Assembly (NCBI GenBank): GCA_020631395.1 | Contig: JAHDHI010000002.1 | Span: 1 to 34,099 of the forward strand | Origin: Bizionia sp. | Lineage (GTDB): Bacteria; Bacteroidota; Bacteroidia; Flavobacteriales; Flavobacteriaceae | Direction of reading: 5' to 3' | Length of the DNA stretch: 34,099 nt | Shown: positions 8,055 to 16,509 of the stretch, one piece after another | Layout of the letters: each line of letters starts with the position of its first letter | Position numbering within the stretch: the first letter of the stretch is position 1 | Made by a program: the position numbers and the translations under genes | Notes under the pieces: generated by a model | What the model saw: the letters and a program-made list of their open reading frames with translations, nothing else | Database searches by the model: none | What the model was told of the DNA's origin: nothing

Positions 8055-10064
8055 TTATAGTTTAATCAACTTCTTGACTACTGTCGCTTGGTTGGATTCT
8101 ATCACTGTGAAGTAAACTCCTGAAGATAGTTCTCCAACACTAATGGTTTCCGACTCCTTGTCGGAAATCTCGATGACTTTTACAAACCTTCCGTTTATGT
8201 CGTATATGGCCAATTTCGACAATTGCCTATTCTTTGCTGCAATCGTAAACGTATCATCTACAGGGTTTGGGTATATGGAAACCACCGATGACAAATCACC
8301 AACTTCCGGAGTGGACAATGTCGTGCTTTCGTATATTTTCACATTTCTAAAAAATGAAGTCCCATCATTGTAACTGCCTCCTCCCGGGTAATTGTTTCCA
8401 CTGTTCCACGTCTCGTTGAAACTGTCGTTATCTGCTGCAAAGAACAGATATGGCGCATTCCCTGTATAAAATGTCCCGATAGGTATGGAATAATGCTTGT
8501 AATCATAAAGATCTCCATCCGTGTACGTTTCATAATCCAAATTATAGATTCCTGATGCCGTAACATTTTGAGTTCCGAATAGCTTGAAGGCCAAAACTGG
8601 GTCCAATGCCAGGTCATCGTCTATCCCTATGTAGTGCACTTCTCCTTCTATGGTACTCTTGAAATCGAACTCCAATACCGTATTTGCCGTAATGGTATAA
8701 TTCAAAGCAATGGATTTCCAAGCATTGACTGAAACATACAATGTCGCACCATTGTCATAAACATCTGAAACACCTTTGTCCTGAGCAGGATCATAAGTCA
8801 AAATCGTTTGCGAATTGAAATCCATTATTGGCAAAAGCGTATCGCACGAATCCATTGAAGCGGGATTGGCATCGAGATTGACGTCCGGATACCCGTTGCA
8901 CATGTCTTGGCTATCGCACACACCGTCCCCATCACTATCGTTGTTTATGTCGTTCGGGCAATCATCACAAGCATCCGGGATACTGTCGTTGTCACTATCC
9001 AATCCAGTGGTACATCCATACAATGTCGTCAACACGTTGTTTACAGACCACAAGTTGTTTCTATCCGCTACACTGGAATTCAATGCTGCTTCCATACGTG
9101 CCTTCTGTCCATTGGTAAACATCGCATACGTTGACGATGTATAATCCATCATATTGGTAAAGTTGTCTTTGCTACCGCAATTCGAAACTGCTCCCACACC
9201 AGGGAAATCGTCTAGATCCTGCAAATTGTTTCCTTTGGTATTGGGCGTATCGGAAACAGAATCATCCTGATTGCAATATACATTGCTACCATTGCCTCCA
9301 GCATTTGCCCATATGTGATATACGTTCAGCCAGTGCCCTACCTCATGCGCCAAGTTATGATACCATGTTTGCCACATTTGATCGTGTTCTCCATATGCCC
9401 AAGCTGACATCACGTGTCCATCCTTGTATGCATTTGATGGAGAGTCCACATCTGGTGGAAAAGTAGCAAACCCAGAAGTTCCACTGCCATCCACAGCTTG
9501 CCTTACCACGTAGATATTGAAATAATTTGCTCGAGGCCAATGGTATGTTTGTCGCATGGCGTTGTCATCTCCCCTTAAAGTATAATATGCATCTACCTGC
9601 CTGTCGATGCCATTGGTTGGATTGCCGCTAGGATCGAATTTTGCCAAGACGAACTTTAACTTCTTGTTTGTGAAACCTCCTCTTACCGGCAAGAAATCGG
9701 AGTCGATGTTTCCATCGAAGGCAGATTTGCCAGCATAAAATGTATTCAACATCTCTATGGATCTTTCCACAGCCTTGTCGGATATGTTTTCAGGTCCATT
9801 GTTGTGTATTACGTGTACGACCACAGGAATGATATAATCTGTTCCAATGGTGAGATCTCCGATGTCTCTGGATTCGAAGTTTGAATCATCGGATATGAAT
9901 GCTTCTGTAAATTGCTCAAGCTTTTGATAAGCCAAATTGTTCTCAGGTCTCAATGTTGGATCTTCATCATAGATTCTTTGCTGATATGAATCTTGTCCAC
10001 AATGCTCTTGTGCATACATTCCGTGCACAAAGACAATAAATAGAAAAAGTAATGTTTTTTTCAT
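8055..10064 (-). CDS. Secreted M43-type zinc metalloprotease with T9SS sorting domain
   Basis: A 669-residue secreted protease. It has a Sec signal peptide (MKKTLLFLFIVFVHGMYAQ), a metzincin zinc site HEVGHWLNVYH at residues 240-250 and a downstream Met-turn segment NFTNMMDYTS (about 301-310), the layout of M43 pappalysin/cytophagalysin proteases. Residues 355-390 form thrombospondin type 3-like calcium-binding repeats (DSDNDSIPDACDDCPND, DSDGDGVCDSQD). A beta-rich domain of about 400-590 follows. The last 76 residues begin SIYPNPVDDTF and end in VVKKLIKL, a type A T9SS sorting domain, which predicts export across the outer membrane and surface anchoring or release. The gene stands alone: about 430 bp of non-coding DNA upstream and a hairpin terminator downstream. 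Confidence 0.93.
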   Translation of the reverse strand: MKKTLLFLFIVFVHGMYAQEHCGQDSYQQRIYDEDPTLRPENNLAYQKLEQFTEAFISDDSNFESRDIGDLTIGTDYIIPVVVHVIHNNGPENISDKAVERSIEMLNTFYAGKSAFDGNIDSDFLPVRGGFTNKKLKFVLAKFDPSGNPTNGIDRQVDAYYTLRGDDNAMRQTYHWPRANYFNIYVVRQAVDGSGTSGFATFPPDVDSPSNAYKDGHVMSAWAYGEHDQMWQTWYHNLAHEVGHWLNVYHIWANAGGNGSNVYCNQDDSVSDTPNTKGNNLQDLDDFPGVGAVSNCGSKDNFTNMMDYTSSTYAMFTNGQKARMEAALNSSVADRNNLWSVNNVLTTLYGCTTGLDSDNDSIPDACDDCPNDINNDSDGDGVCDSQDMCNGYPDVNLDANPASMDSCDTLLPIMDFNSQTILTYDPAQDKGVSDVYDNGATLYVSVNAWKSIALNYTITANTVLEFDFKSTIEGEVHYIGIDDDLALDPVLAFKLFGTQNVTASGIYNLDYETYTDGDLYDYKHYSIPIGTFYTGNAPYLFFAADNDSFNETWNSGNNYPGGGSYNDGTSFFRNVKIYESTTLSTPEVGDLSSVVSIYPNPVDDTFTIAAKNRQLSKLAIYDINGRFVKVIEISDKESETISVGELSSGVYFTVIESNQATVVKKLIKL

Positions 10065-10493
10065 AATAAGGGAGTTTTAAGGATTAGTTGATAATAAAGA
10101 ATTTATAATATCCATTATCTTACAACAATTTCAATATTTCTTAATATTCAAATATAATACAATCACACAAACACCTGTAAAAAAAACACATAAACATCAA
10201 TTGGATAGATGGTATACAAAAAGTATACGAGGCTTAATCCATATAACAACCATATCGATTCTAGTGTTGACATCAAACACCAAACACCTCTATCTTAGGC
10301 GTTTTTTTTTAAAATTTCACAATACGCATTAATTGAAATCGGTGATACTTGAAGACTTTGTTTAAAGGCTTCAAAATCCTCTTTCTGAAACTAAAGCTAC
10401 TTCTTTTGAACTTGCAACAGCTAACAAAAAAAGCCATACGGATGCTGTATGGCTTTTTTTATTCGATGTCTTTATTGCATTATTTCAAGGGCA
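10065..10493. other. Non-coding stretch upstream of the M43 protease
   Basis: No convincing gene. It contains an inverted pair of GTATAC sites (10212-10217 and 10223-10228) separated by five A residues, an imperfect hairpin AAACACCT/AGGCGTTT near 10270-10300, and the strong terminator of the 1224-residue gene at 10426-10460. The AT-rich part next to 10064 presumably holds the protease promoter, but no consensus -7 element is visible. Confidence 0.5.
10426..10460 (-). terminator. Strong hairpin terminator
   Basis: Exact 14-bp arms, AAAAAAAGCCATAC (10426-10439) and GTATGGCTTTTTTT (10447-10460), with a 7-nt loop. The T/A-rich outer stem makes it work in both directions; it lies 34 bp after the stop codon of the 1224-residue minus-strand gene, which it most likely terminates. 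Confidence 0.85.
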
Positions 10494-13400
10494 TTAGAAC
10501 CCGAATCCCAATTTAAAGGCCAAACGCAATCCATCGTCACTGTTAAATGCCGACAAGTTGCCAACAAGCATCCCAGCTCCATTGAAGAACAAACCTCCTC
10601 CAATGGAGTTGTTCCATTTCTTGGAATTGTCATCTTCCACCCAAACACGTCCATAATCCACACCTCCATAAACCCCAATGTTCAAAGGTAAAATTCCTGT
10701 TTTCACCTTTCGTAGGTTCAAACGTAAATCGGTGCTTTGCACAAAGGCGCTCTTCCCTGTAAAACGCTGATTCCGGTACCCTCTCAATCCGTTGTTTGCT
10801 CCTAAGTTGGCGCCTTGGTAAAATTCGAATTCGTCTCCAAAATTAAAATGCGCACTTGCCTTTGTCGCCAACACCAATTGTCCACTTGACACCAATTTAT
10901 AGTCGAAACCCAAAGATGGCATAACATAGGCAAAGCCTTTGGAATCGTCTAAATTTGTTTTGTAGCCCATATGCAAACTGGTTTCCATTCCCAATGTCGG
11001 AAAAGCCTTGTTGTCCTTGTTTTCAAAACTGTAACTAGCTTCAACTCCGGCAAAGGAATTTTTGTTGTCATCCCCATTTATCGCATAAAACGCATCTATG
11101 AAACGATCTTGAGTTTCTTCGACCTCAATATCTTCATACGACAATCCTATTTTTATTTTAGACCCCAAATCGCCTTTGAAAATCAAGGATGGGAAAAAAC
11201 CAATCGCTTGCAATTTCACCCTATTGTAATCCAAATCGAAATTATCCTCATCTTCACTATTTGGGTTTAATGTTTCATTTCCAAAACCAAAGAAGTTTTC
11301 ACTGTAATTGGGACTTGTAAAAGTGGCTTCCAATCCTAGATTCCACTTTCCAATGACATTGGCAAACTCTCCCTTGTAACCAAAATCGAATCCACTCGTT
11401 GCAAAATAGCAAGCAGCTGAAAACACATGCTGTTGCGTGAACGGATTACGTTCAAAGCCATAAGTGGAAAACGTATCGACAAACCCAATTTTAAATCCAT
11501 CGTCCGGATTTGACCCTATGGATGGAATAAATTGATTGGAACTGTTTTTCAATTTCTTGTAATCGTAGGCATTGGTTTCATAGTCGTCCGTTAGCTTACG
11601 TGTCCCTTTGTCCGTTATGAATTCACTTTTCTTGGACTTGTAATCGTACACCTTGACTTTTTTTCCATTCTCTATCTCGTAGGTATCTTTGTTTTGCCCT
11701 CCTATCAATCGCAAGGGAATCAATTTATCTCCTGCCCCAGAGACAGTAAAGGTATCATCATCGTCCAACCCATAAACCCATATTTCCTTAGTATCGGTAC
11801 AAGTATATGTCCTCATGTGAAAAACATCTGCCTTCTCTCCTTTTTTAATTCGATGAGCTATAATTTTAGTTTGCCCATCTGGCAATCTCGTTATTTCAAA
11901 CCAGTCATCTTTATCCGTACCTCTTATGACGGCAAATCTATTGACATGATCATAATATTCATCAGATATCTTTTGAAGGTTCCCGCGCCTTCCCTTTAAT
12001 TTACGTTTAATCTCTTGAATGGTTTCCGCATTGACTTCTGGTGGAAAAAATTTGAATGCTCGATCTATCACATCATCCGTTAAATTTCTCGTTATATGCT
12101 CCACTTGGGCATTCCATACGGTTCGATCAGATTCATTAATCAAAGCCATATCCAACGGATAGGGCTCCAAATTGAACCACTTCGGACTCTTGAGGTCTTC
12201 ATCATAGCTTCTCATCAATCGCAAAGCAGGAATTATGCTTGTCGCCGCTCCCAACAACATACCGTCTGCCATGATGGAAAACGCCTGATCTCTATCTCTT
12301 GGAATGGGTCTATAGATAGTTTTGCCATCTTCCTTGAACGTCGCCCATCTCCATTGATCTTCATGTCTATCCCAATCTCCGATTAGCATATCAAACAAAC
12401 GTGCCCGAATATAAGCCGCTTCATCCAAAGAATGCCTTGCGTTCTTGTTTAAATTCTTCAATAGATCATTTGTACTAATCACAGTATCGGAAAATCCAAA
12501 ACTCTCGGTATTTCCGTGACCTGATGCAGCACGTTCTTCAATCATATACAATTCACCACCATATTCATCGTTAAAATGTGATAATGTGTCTTGTTTAGGA
12601 ATGTAATACAATACTGGATTGGTATGAAAAACACCAACAGCATCGGATAGCACCCCTATTGTAAACGGTGCATAGGGATGAGACCCCGTAAAGACGTCCA
12701 ACAATATGCCTTCCGTATACGTATCATCAAATTGTCCTTCTATGTATTGGTCCTTGAATGCTACAGCTTGTAAATATTGCACTGCATTTTTACGCAACGC
12801 CCTCATTACATATTCTCTTCCATCCTTATCTTCCAACCTCAATGATTTTGATTGATGACCTCCTCCTTTTCTAACCGGTGTCAACCCTCCGAAAAGGGTA
12901 TCCAAGTTAACCGTTGGAGCAGAAACCGGCGTGCTAAAATCTTCTCTGTATCGTTTTCCCCAAAGTGTTTTATACAATGCTCCTTTATCAGTTTCTTCCG
13001 TCGTATAGACAGATGCCGTCTTTATATTTGAAAAACTGGAACCATAGGTTCCCGTACTTTCTTTTTCATCTTTTGAAAAGACGTCGACATCAAATACGAC
13101 ATCATTCTCTTCTACAGCATAAAAGCTTACATTGGAGGATCCATCCACATAGACATCCAGTCTTGCATACCCTTCGGCTCCATAAGAAAACTGACCTCCT
13201 CCAACATTTCTGGTCGGGTTGGCCTTCGATCCTGATCCACTTACAATTTGTGGCAAATTATCTTGAACGATGTATTGCAAACTATGTTCATGTCCAGACA
13301 CAAAAACCACTTTGCTATTCTCTTGAGATAGAGTTACCATACGGTTTTTCATCTCGTTGTAACGTTTGTTCGACACATCCGTATCCATAATGCCACTTGT

Positions 13401-14168
13401 CCTTCTCAATATGTTTTTAACTGTCCCCAAGATTGGCAAAGGTTGCATATGTTGCTTTGCAGAATATTGACCTCCATAAGGCCCATTGGTATATATGGGA
13501 TGGTGCATAGCCACCAATGTCGTTTTTCCTCGCGCTTTTTTTATTAGTCCTTCGAATTCGTCGAAAAATTGAGTTCTAGTCCTAATCTCGCAATCGTCGT
13601 TTATTGTTGGGTGCCTATCCCAATTGGTCAAGTACCAATGCGTATCTATTATGATCATCACAATGTTCTCGCTAACATTGACTTTTTTTATCGGACAACC
13701 GCTTTCTGGTAAAAAAGTATTTTTCCCCAAGGTCTCTTCAATGTATTTTTCTTGACGTTTCAACCCTTTCAACCCAGAATACCAATCGTGATTTCCAGGA
13801 ATGAATATGGTATTTCCCTCAAAGCCCTTTACTGCCTCTATTTGTATTTTCATTTGATGCTCGGAAAAAGCCCTCTCTTCATGCTCTTCTTCTACAAACC
13901 CATTAGGGTATATGTTATCTCCTAAAAAAAGAGCCGTGCTATTTTTCTTGGCACTTTTCAATTCTCCCCTAAAGGCTTTAAGTGCATTGGATTCTGATCC
14001 TATTGGAGAATTTCCCGCATTTCCAATTAAATAGAAAGAATGTTCTATTTCCTTGGTTTCTGGCTGTGTCGTATTCGCGTTTGCATTTTTATACTGCGGC
14101 TTGTAGTTAGCGCAGGCATTCATTAAAAATACCACAACTGTAAAAACAATGCATTTTTTTAAGGTCAT
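10494..14168 (-). CDS. Lipoprotein: metallophosphoesterase + kinase-like region + Omp85-like barrel
   Basis: A 1224-residue envelope protein. It begins with a lipoprotein signal whose lipobox Cys is C19 (VFLMNACANY). Residues 45-345 are a calcineurin-like metallophosphoesterase with GDNIYPNG (82-90), PGNHDWY (124-130), HHPIY (222-226) and SGHEHS (291-296). Residues about 440-740 are not a standard phosphoesterase part: they contain REYVMRALRK (451-460), a Glu pair at 545-546, DWDRHEDQW (598-606) and PRDRDQAF (623-630), a layout recalling HipA/FAM20/CotH-type kinases. Residues 800-830 include GLDDDDTF and GGQNKD, and 880-1224 are beta-barrel strands ending in GFGF with an Omp85-type L6 motif GLRGYR (1127-1132). 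It is thus predicted to be outer-membrane inserted with the enzymatic parts attached. Substrate unknown. It is transcribed alone. Confidence 0.85.
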   Translation of the reverse strand: MTLKKCIVFTVVVFLMNACANYKPQYKNANANTTQPETKEIEHSFYLIGNAGNSPIGSESNALKAFRGELKSAKKNSTALFLGDNIYPNGFVEEEHEERAFSEHQMKIQIEAVKGFEGNTIFIPGNHDWYSGLKGLKRQEKYIEETLGKNTFLPESGCPIKKVNVSENIVMIIIDTHWYLTNWDRHPTINDDCEIRTRTQFFDEFEGLIKKARGKTTLVAMHHPIYTNGPYGGQYSAKQHMQPLPILGTVKNILRRTSGIMDTDVSNKRYNEMKNRMVTLSQENSKVVFVSGHEHSLQYIVQDNLPQIVSGSGSKANPTRNVGGGQFSYGAEGYARLDVYVDGSSNVSFYAVEENDVVFDVDVFSKDEKESTGTYGSSFSNIKTASVYTTEETDKGALYKTLWGKRYREDFSTPVSAPTVNLDTLFGGLTPVRKGGGHQSKSLRLEDKDGREYVMRALRKNAVQYLQAVAFKDQYIEGQFDDTYTEGILLDVFTGSHPYAPFTIGVLSDAVGVFHTNPVLYYIPKQDTLSHFNDEYGGELYMIEERAASGHGNTESFGFSDTVISTNDLLKNLNKNARHSLDEAAYIRARLFDMLIGDWDRHEDQWRWATFKEDGKTIYRPIPRDRDQAFSIMADGMLLGAATSIIPALRLMRSYDEDLKSPKWFNLEPYPLDMALINESDRTVWNAQVEHITRNLTDDVIDRAFKFFPPEVNAETIQEIKRKLKGRRGNLQKISDEYYDHVNRFAVIRGTDKDDWFEITRLPDGQTKIIAHRIKKGEKADVFHMRTYTCTDTKEIWVYGLDDDDTFTVSGAGDKLIPLRLIGGQNKDTYEIENGKKVKVYDYKSKKSEFITDKGTRKLTDDYETNAYDYKKLKNSSNQFIPSIGSNPDDGFKIGFVDTFSTYGFERNPFTQQHVFSAACYFATSGFDFGYKGEFANVIGKWNLGLEATFTSPNYSENFFGFGNETLNPNSEDEDNFDLDYNRVKLQAIGFFPSLIFKGDLGSKIKIGLSYEDIEVEETQDRFIDAFYAINGDDNKNSFAGVEASYSFENKDNKAFPTLGMETSLHMGYKTNLDDSKGFAYVMPSLGFDYKLVSSGQLVLATKASAHFNFGDEFEFYQGANLGANNGLRGYRNQRFTGKSAFVQSTDLRLNLRKVKTGILPLNIGVYGGVDYGRVWVEDDNSKKWNNSIGGGLFFNGAGMLVGNLSAFNSDDGLRLAFKLGFGF

Positions 14169-14256
14169 AATGGCTAGTGATTGGCTTGTTCAGTAAAAAT
14201 ACTTCTTTTTTGCCACACAATCGTTTGAGATACAAAATGTGTAGATGGCAAACCTT

Positions 14257-14772
14257 CTACGATTGATGAGATTTGTTTTTCGTGTGCATGTGTCTTGAAA
14301 ATTGTTTCTGCAACAATTTCAATTTCGGGTTGATGTATCTTTTACAAAAAGGCTTTTCGGAATTCTTGGCATAGTAATTTTGAAATTGCTTCTCAGAAGG
14401 CTTAAACGCATTGAATTGCAACACCTTTGTCACCAGCTCTCCTTTATAGACAATTTGAAAATCATCCATCAATCCGGCAACTTCTTCCTTTTGACTCATG
14501 TCAAATACATAAACGGCAGATCTATATTTTTTTCGCATCGAATGGTTGGAGCGGCTTTTATGAGTATGCAAATGTATTTCGAGAAGTACCCTCAAATCGA
14601 TTGTTTCTGAGTTGAAGTGTAATATTACCGCTTCTGAAAATGCAGTATGCTCATCTATTGAAGACACAAATCCTTGCTCTACCTTCTCAACTCCCTTCAA
14701 AGATTGAAAGACCGCTTCCGTGCACCAATGACAGCCTCCTCCAAATGCAATTTTATGTAATCTATTCTTCAA
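14257..14772 (-). CDS. msrA: Divergent peptide-methionine (S)-S-oxide reductase MsrA
   Basis: A 171-residue MsrA-family protein that would reduce methionine-S-sulfoxide in proteins. It keeps GGGCHWCTEAVFQSLKGV (catalytic C14; second Cys C17), a Glu in the FSEAVIL strand (E47), KYRSAVY (82-88), and the C-terminal PFCKRYINPKL with a candidate resolving C143. It departs from canonical MsrA in three places: GCHWC instead of GCFWC, GFVSS instead of GYAGG, and SNHSMRKKYRS where the family has QGxDxGxQYRS, so the usual active-site Asp is absent. The start is TTG: an in-frame stop lies shortly upstream and no ATG precedes the GGGC motif. It follows the UDG-like gene by 62 bp and is probably co-transcribed with it. 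Confidence 0.82.
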   Translation of the reverse strand: MKNRLHKIAFGGGCHWCTEAVFQSLKGVEKVEQGFVSSIDEHTAFSEAVILHFNSETIDLRVLLEIHLHTHKSRSNHSMRKKYRSAVYVFDMSQKEEVAGLMDDFQIVYKGELVTKVLQFNAFKPSEKQFQNYYAKNSEKPFCKRYINPKLKLLQKQFSRHMHTKNKSHQS

Positions 14773-14834
14773 TTTTAAAAAATATGGGCTTAACTCTCTT
14801 TACATTTTGATATATAGGTTTAAAACCGTCAAGT

Positions 14835-15404
14835 TCAAACCACTTCCTTTATTCTTTTTTTAAGCTCTGGCAACACTTCTGCTTTGAACCATTCGTTTTT
14901 TGCTTGCCATATGTTATTTCTTGGCGATGGATGTGGCAATACGAAATAGTTGGGCAAATAGTCTTTGAAATTACGAACGGTATCTGTCAACGTACGTTTC
15001 GATTGTTCTTTCAAATAGTAATCTTGCGCATACTTCCCTACTAATATTGTCAATTTTGCTTCGTTCATCTTTTGCAACAATTGATGGTGCCATAGTGGGG
15101 CACATTCTTTTCTGGGTGGCAAATCTCCTGTTTTGCCCTTTCCAGGATAGCAAAAGCCCATAGGCACCAATCCAACTTTTTTTGGATCGTAAAAAGTATC
15201 ATTGTCCATATCCATCCAAGTCCTTAGATTTTCGCCACTCTTGTCATCCCATGGCACTCCGGTCCTATGCACTACCGTTCCTGGAGCTTGTCCAATGATT
15301 ATGACTTTGCTTTCTGTACTACCAGATACTATTGGTCTTGGCCCCAAATCCAAATGCTCCGCACAAATTGTACATTTCGAAATCTCCGATAGTAATTGCT
15401 TCAT
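14835..15404 (-). CDS. Uracil-DNA glycosylase superfamily protein, Fe-S type
   Basis: A 189-residue protein of the UDG superfamily, enzymes that excise uracil or related bases from DNA. Motif A is IIIGQAPGTVVHRTGVPW and motif B is LPHPSPRNNIW. Four Cys are spaced as in family 4 enzymes with a [4Fe-4S] cluster: KCTIC near residues 11-14, then FCYPGKG and a CAPLW Cys about 15-17 residues later. The Glu of the family 4 motif GEAPG is replaced by Gln, and motif B resembles family 1 more than family 4, so the base specificity and even glycosylase activity are uncertain. The gene starts at an ATG and is followed by msrA on the same strand, a pairing suggesting damage repair, though this is inference. 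Confidence 0.85.
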   Translation of the reverse strand: MKQLLSEISKCTICAEHLDLGPRPIVSGSTESKVIIIGQAPGTVVHRTGVPWDDKSGENLRTWMDMDNDTFYDPKKVGLVPMGFCYPGKGKTGDLPPRKECAPLWHHQLLQKMNEAKLTILVGKYAQDYYLKEQSKRTLTDTVRNFKDYLPNYFVLPHPSPRNNIWQAKNEWFKAEVLPELKKRIKEVV

Positions 15405-15492
15405 ATTTTTTTAATATGTGGTTGGCTTTTAAATTTACTGAAAGTTATTTAAATTATCCTAAAAGCATTTGGTCGCTAGTTAACGAAAAAAG

Positions 15493-15522
15493 CTGTCAAT
15501 AATAAATATTTATTATTGACAG
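15493..15522 (-). terminator. Perfect 30-bp palindrome, terminator of the YHS gene
   Basis: Exact palindrome with 15-bp arms: CTGTCAATAATAAAT at 15493-15507 and its reverse complement at 15508-15522, with no spacer. On the minus strand it begins about 28 bp after the YHS stop codon and is followed by CTTTTTT, as in an intrinsic terminator. Its length and perfection are unusual for a terminator and the stem is very AT-rich, so a protein-binding role is not excluded. Confidence 0.65.
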
Positions 15523-15550
15523 ACTTTACCTAATGATGTATTTCAAGAAA

Positions 15551-16012
15551 TCAATTATGCGTTTTACTTAATTTTGTCCAATTCTTGTTTGCCACGGACA
15601 CCAATTTATCATGATTTTTTTCTGCCATCCACAGTTGTTGGGCATCCAACTCCAAGTTATAAAGGAACAAGAAATATTTCCCCTCTTTTACTATGAATTT
15701 ATTAGGGTCTGGTCTAAACTTTGCTCCTGCATAAGCTCCAAATGCACAAAATCCTCCATACTGTGGCTTGTATTTGCTCGGGTTCTTGTCAAACGTTGCT
15801 TTTTGTTCTGCAGAGGTAAAATAATATACCACTTTTTCATATTCCGACTTATACTCCTTCAGTCCTTTTTGGGCTATACCCAAATCTAAATAGGAAACTG
15901 GACTAAATCCTTGCAAGGCGATATTGCTGTTATCCAAATTGTTTGCCATCTTATCTTGTGCAGAAGCAGAGATTCCAACCATTAAAGCTAGTATTAAAAC
16001 TGAGGTTTTCAT
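15551..16012 (-). CDS. Secreted YHS domain-containing protein
   Basis: A 153-residue exported protein with a Sec signal peptide (MKTSVLILALMVGISASAQ, cleavage after SAQ). The mature part carries a YHS-type domain: LQGFSPVSYLDLG, YYFTSAEQKATFDKNPSKY and a Cys in YGGFCAFGAYAG. YHS domains are small, often metal-associated modules; this group is common in Bacteroidetes and is of unknown function. It lies 35 bp after the NTF2-like gene on the same strand and the two are followed by a long palindromic terminator, so they form a two-gene unit, possibly headed by the AraC regulator further upstream. Confidence 0.85.
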   Translation of the reverse strand: MKTSVLILALMVGISASAQDKMANNLDNSNIALQGFSPVSYLDLGIAQKGLKEYKSEYEKVVYYFTSAEQKATFDKNPSKYKPQYGGFCAFGAYAGAKFRPDPNKFIVKEGKYFLFLYNLELDAQQLWMAEKNHDKLVSVANKNWTKLSKTHN

Positions 16013-16047
16013 TTGTTTGTTTTTTTAGTGTTGTTTTATCTATTTGA

Positions 16048-16401
16048 TTATTGTGCATTGAAGTACTCTTCTTGAATGACCTCTCCATCGTTGTTCCATA
16101 CGCGACGAATTATTTCATGCCAGTAGATCTTGCTGTTGTCTTTCATATCAAAATCGAAAGTAAACTCCGAAGCAGATACATTTCCATCTACGATCGTATG
16201 ATGATGGGTAATCCCATTCACTGTCGCTATGGCTCCGGCAAAACCTTCCATTTTCTCGACCATTTGCTGCTTGTTTGTCGTCGCTAGACCGTTATAATCC
16301 GAAGTGGTGGCATCTTCCGAAAAAAATTGTTTTACGGCATCTACTATTGCTCCTTTGGATACGACACTGTCCATTTGCGTAGCTTGTTCTTTAATGTTCA
16401 T
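16048..16401 (-). CDS. NTF2-like / SnoaL-like domain protein
   Basis: A 117-residue protein with the cone-shaped alpha+beta pattern of the NTF2/SnoaL superfamily: an N-terminal helix (AIVDAVKQFFSEDATTSDY), a MVEKMEGFAGAIATV helix, then strands HHHTIVDGNVSASEFTFDF and IYWHEIIRRVW. No signal peptide, so cytoplasmic. Members range from isomerases and hydrolases to simple ligand-binding proteins; no catalytic pair can be named with confidence. It is followed by the YHS gene and preceded by the AraC-type regulator gene on the same strand with a gap of 108 bp that holds a short inverted repeat. Confidence 0.75.
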   Translation of the reverse strand: MNIKEQATQMDSVVSKGAIVDAVKQFFSEDATTSDYNGLATTNKQQMVEKMEGFAGAIATVNGITHHHTIVDGNVSASEFTFDFDMKDNSKIYWHEIIRRVWNNDGEVIQEEYFNAQ

Positions 16402-16460
16402 TTTTTATGTTTTTTAGTGATTAAACAAATTATGTTTTGTAATTACACTGCAAATATCAA

Positions 16461-16474
16461 AATGATTGATCATT
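16461..16474. promoter_or_regulatory. Small inverted repeat before the NTF2-like gene
   Basis: AATGAT and ATCATT separated by two bases, in the 108-bp gap between the AraC regulator and the NTF2-like gene. It is a possible operator; the arms are short and the evidence is weak. Confidence 0.25.
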
Positions 16475-16509
16475 AAAAGCCTACAGAAAAGACGCAGAAA
16501 ATTGTACTT

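Noticed and set aside
10270-10308. Hairpin AAACACCT/AGGCGTTT followed by T-run
   Set aside because: One A-C mismatch in the plus-strand RNA and no plus-strand gene upstream to terminate.
12965-13390. 141-residue plus-strand open frame
   Set aside because: It is antisense to the phosphoesterase gene and its translation is Ser/His/Leu-rich without motifs: a shadow frame.
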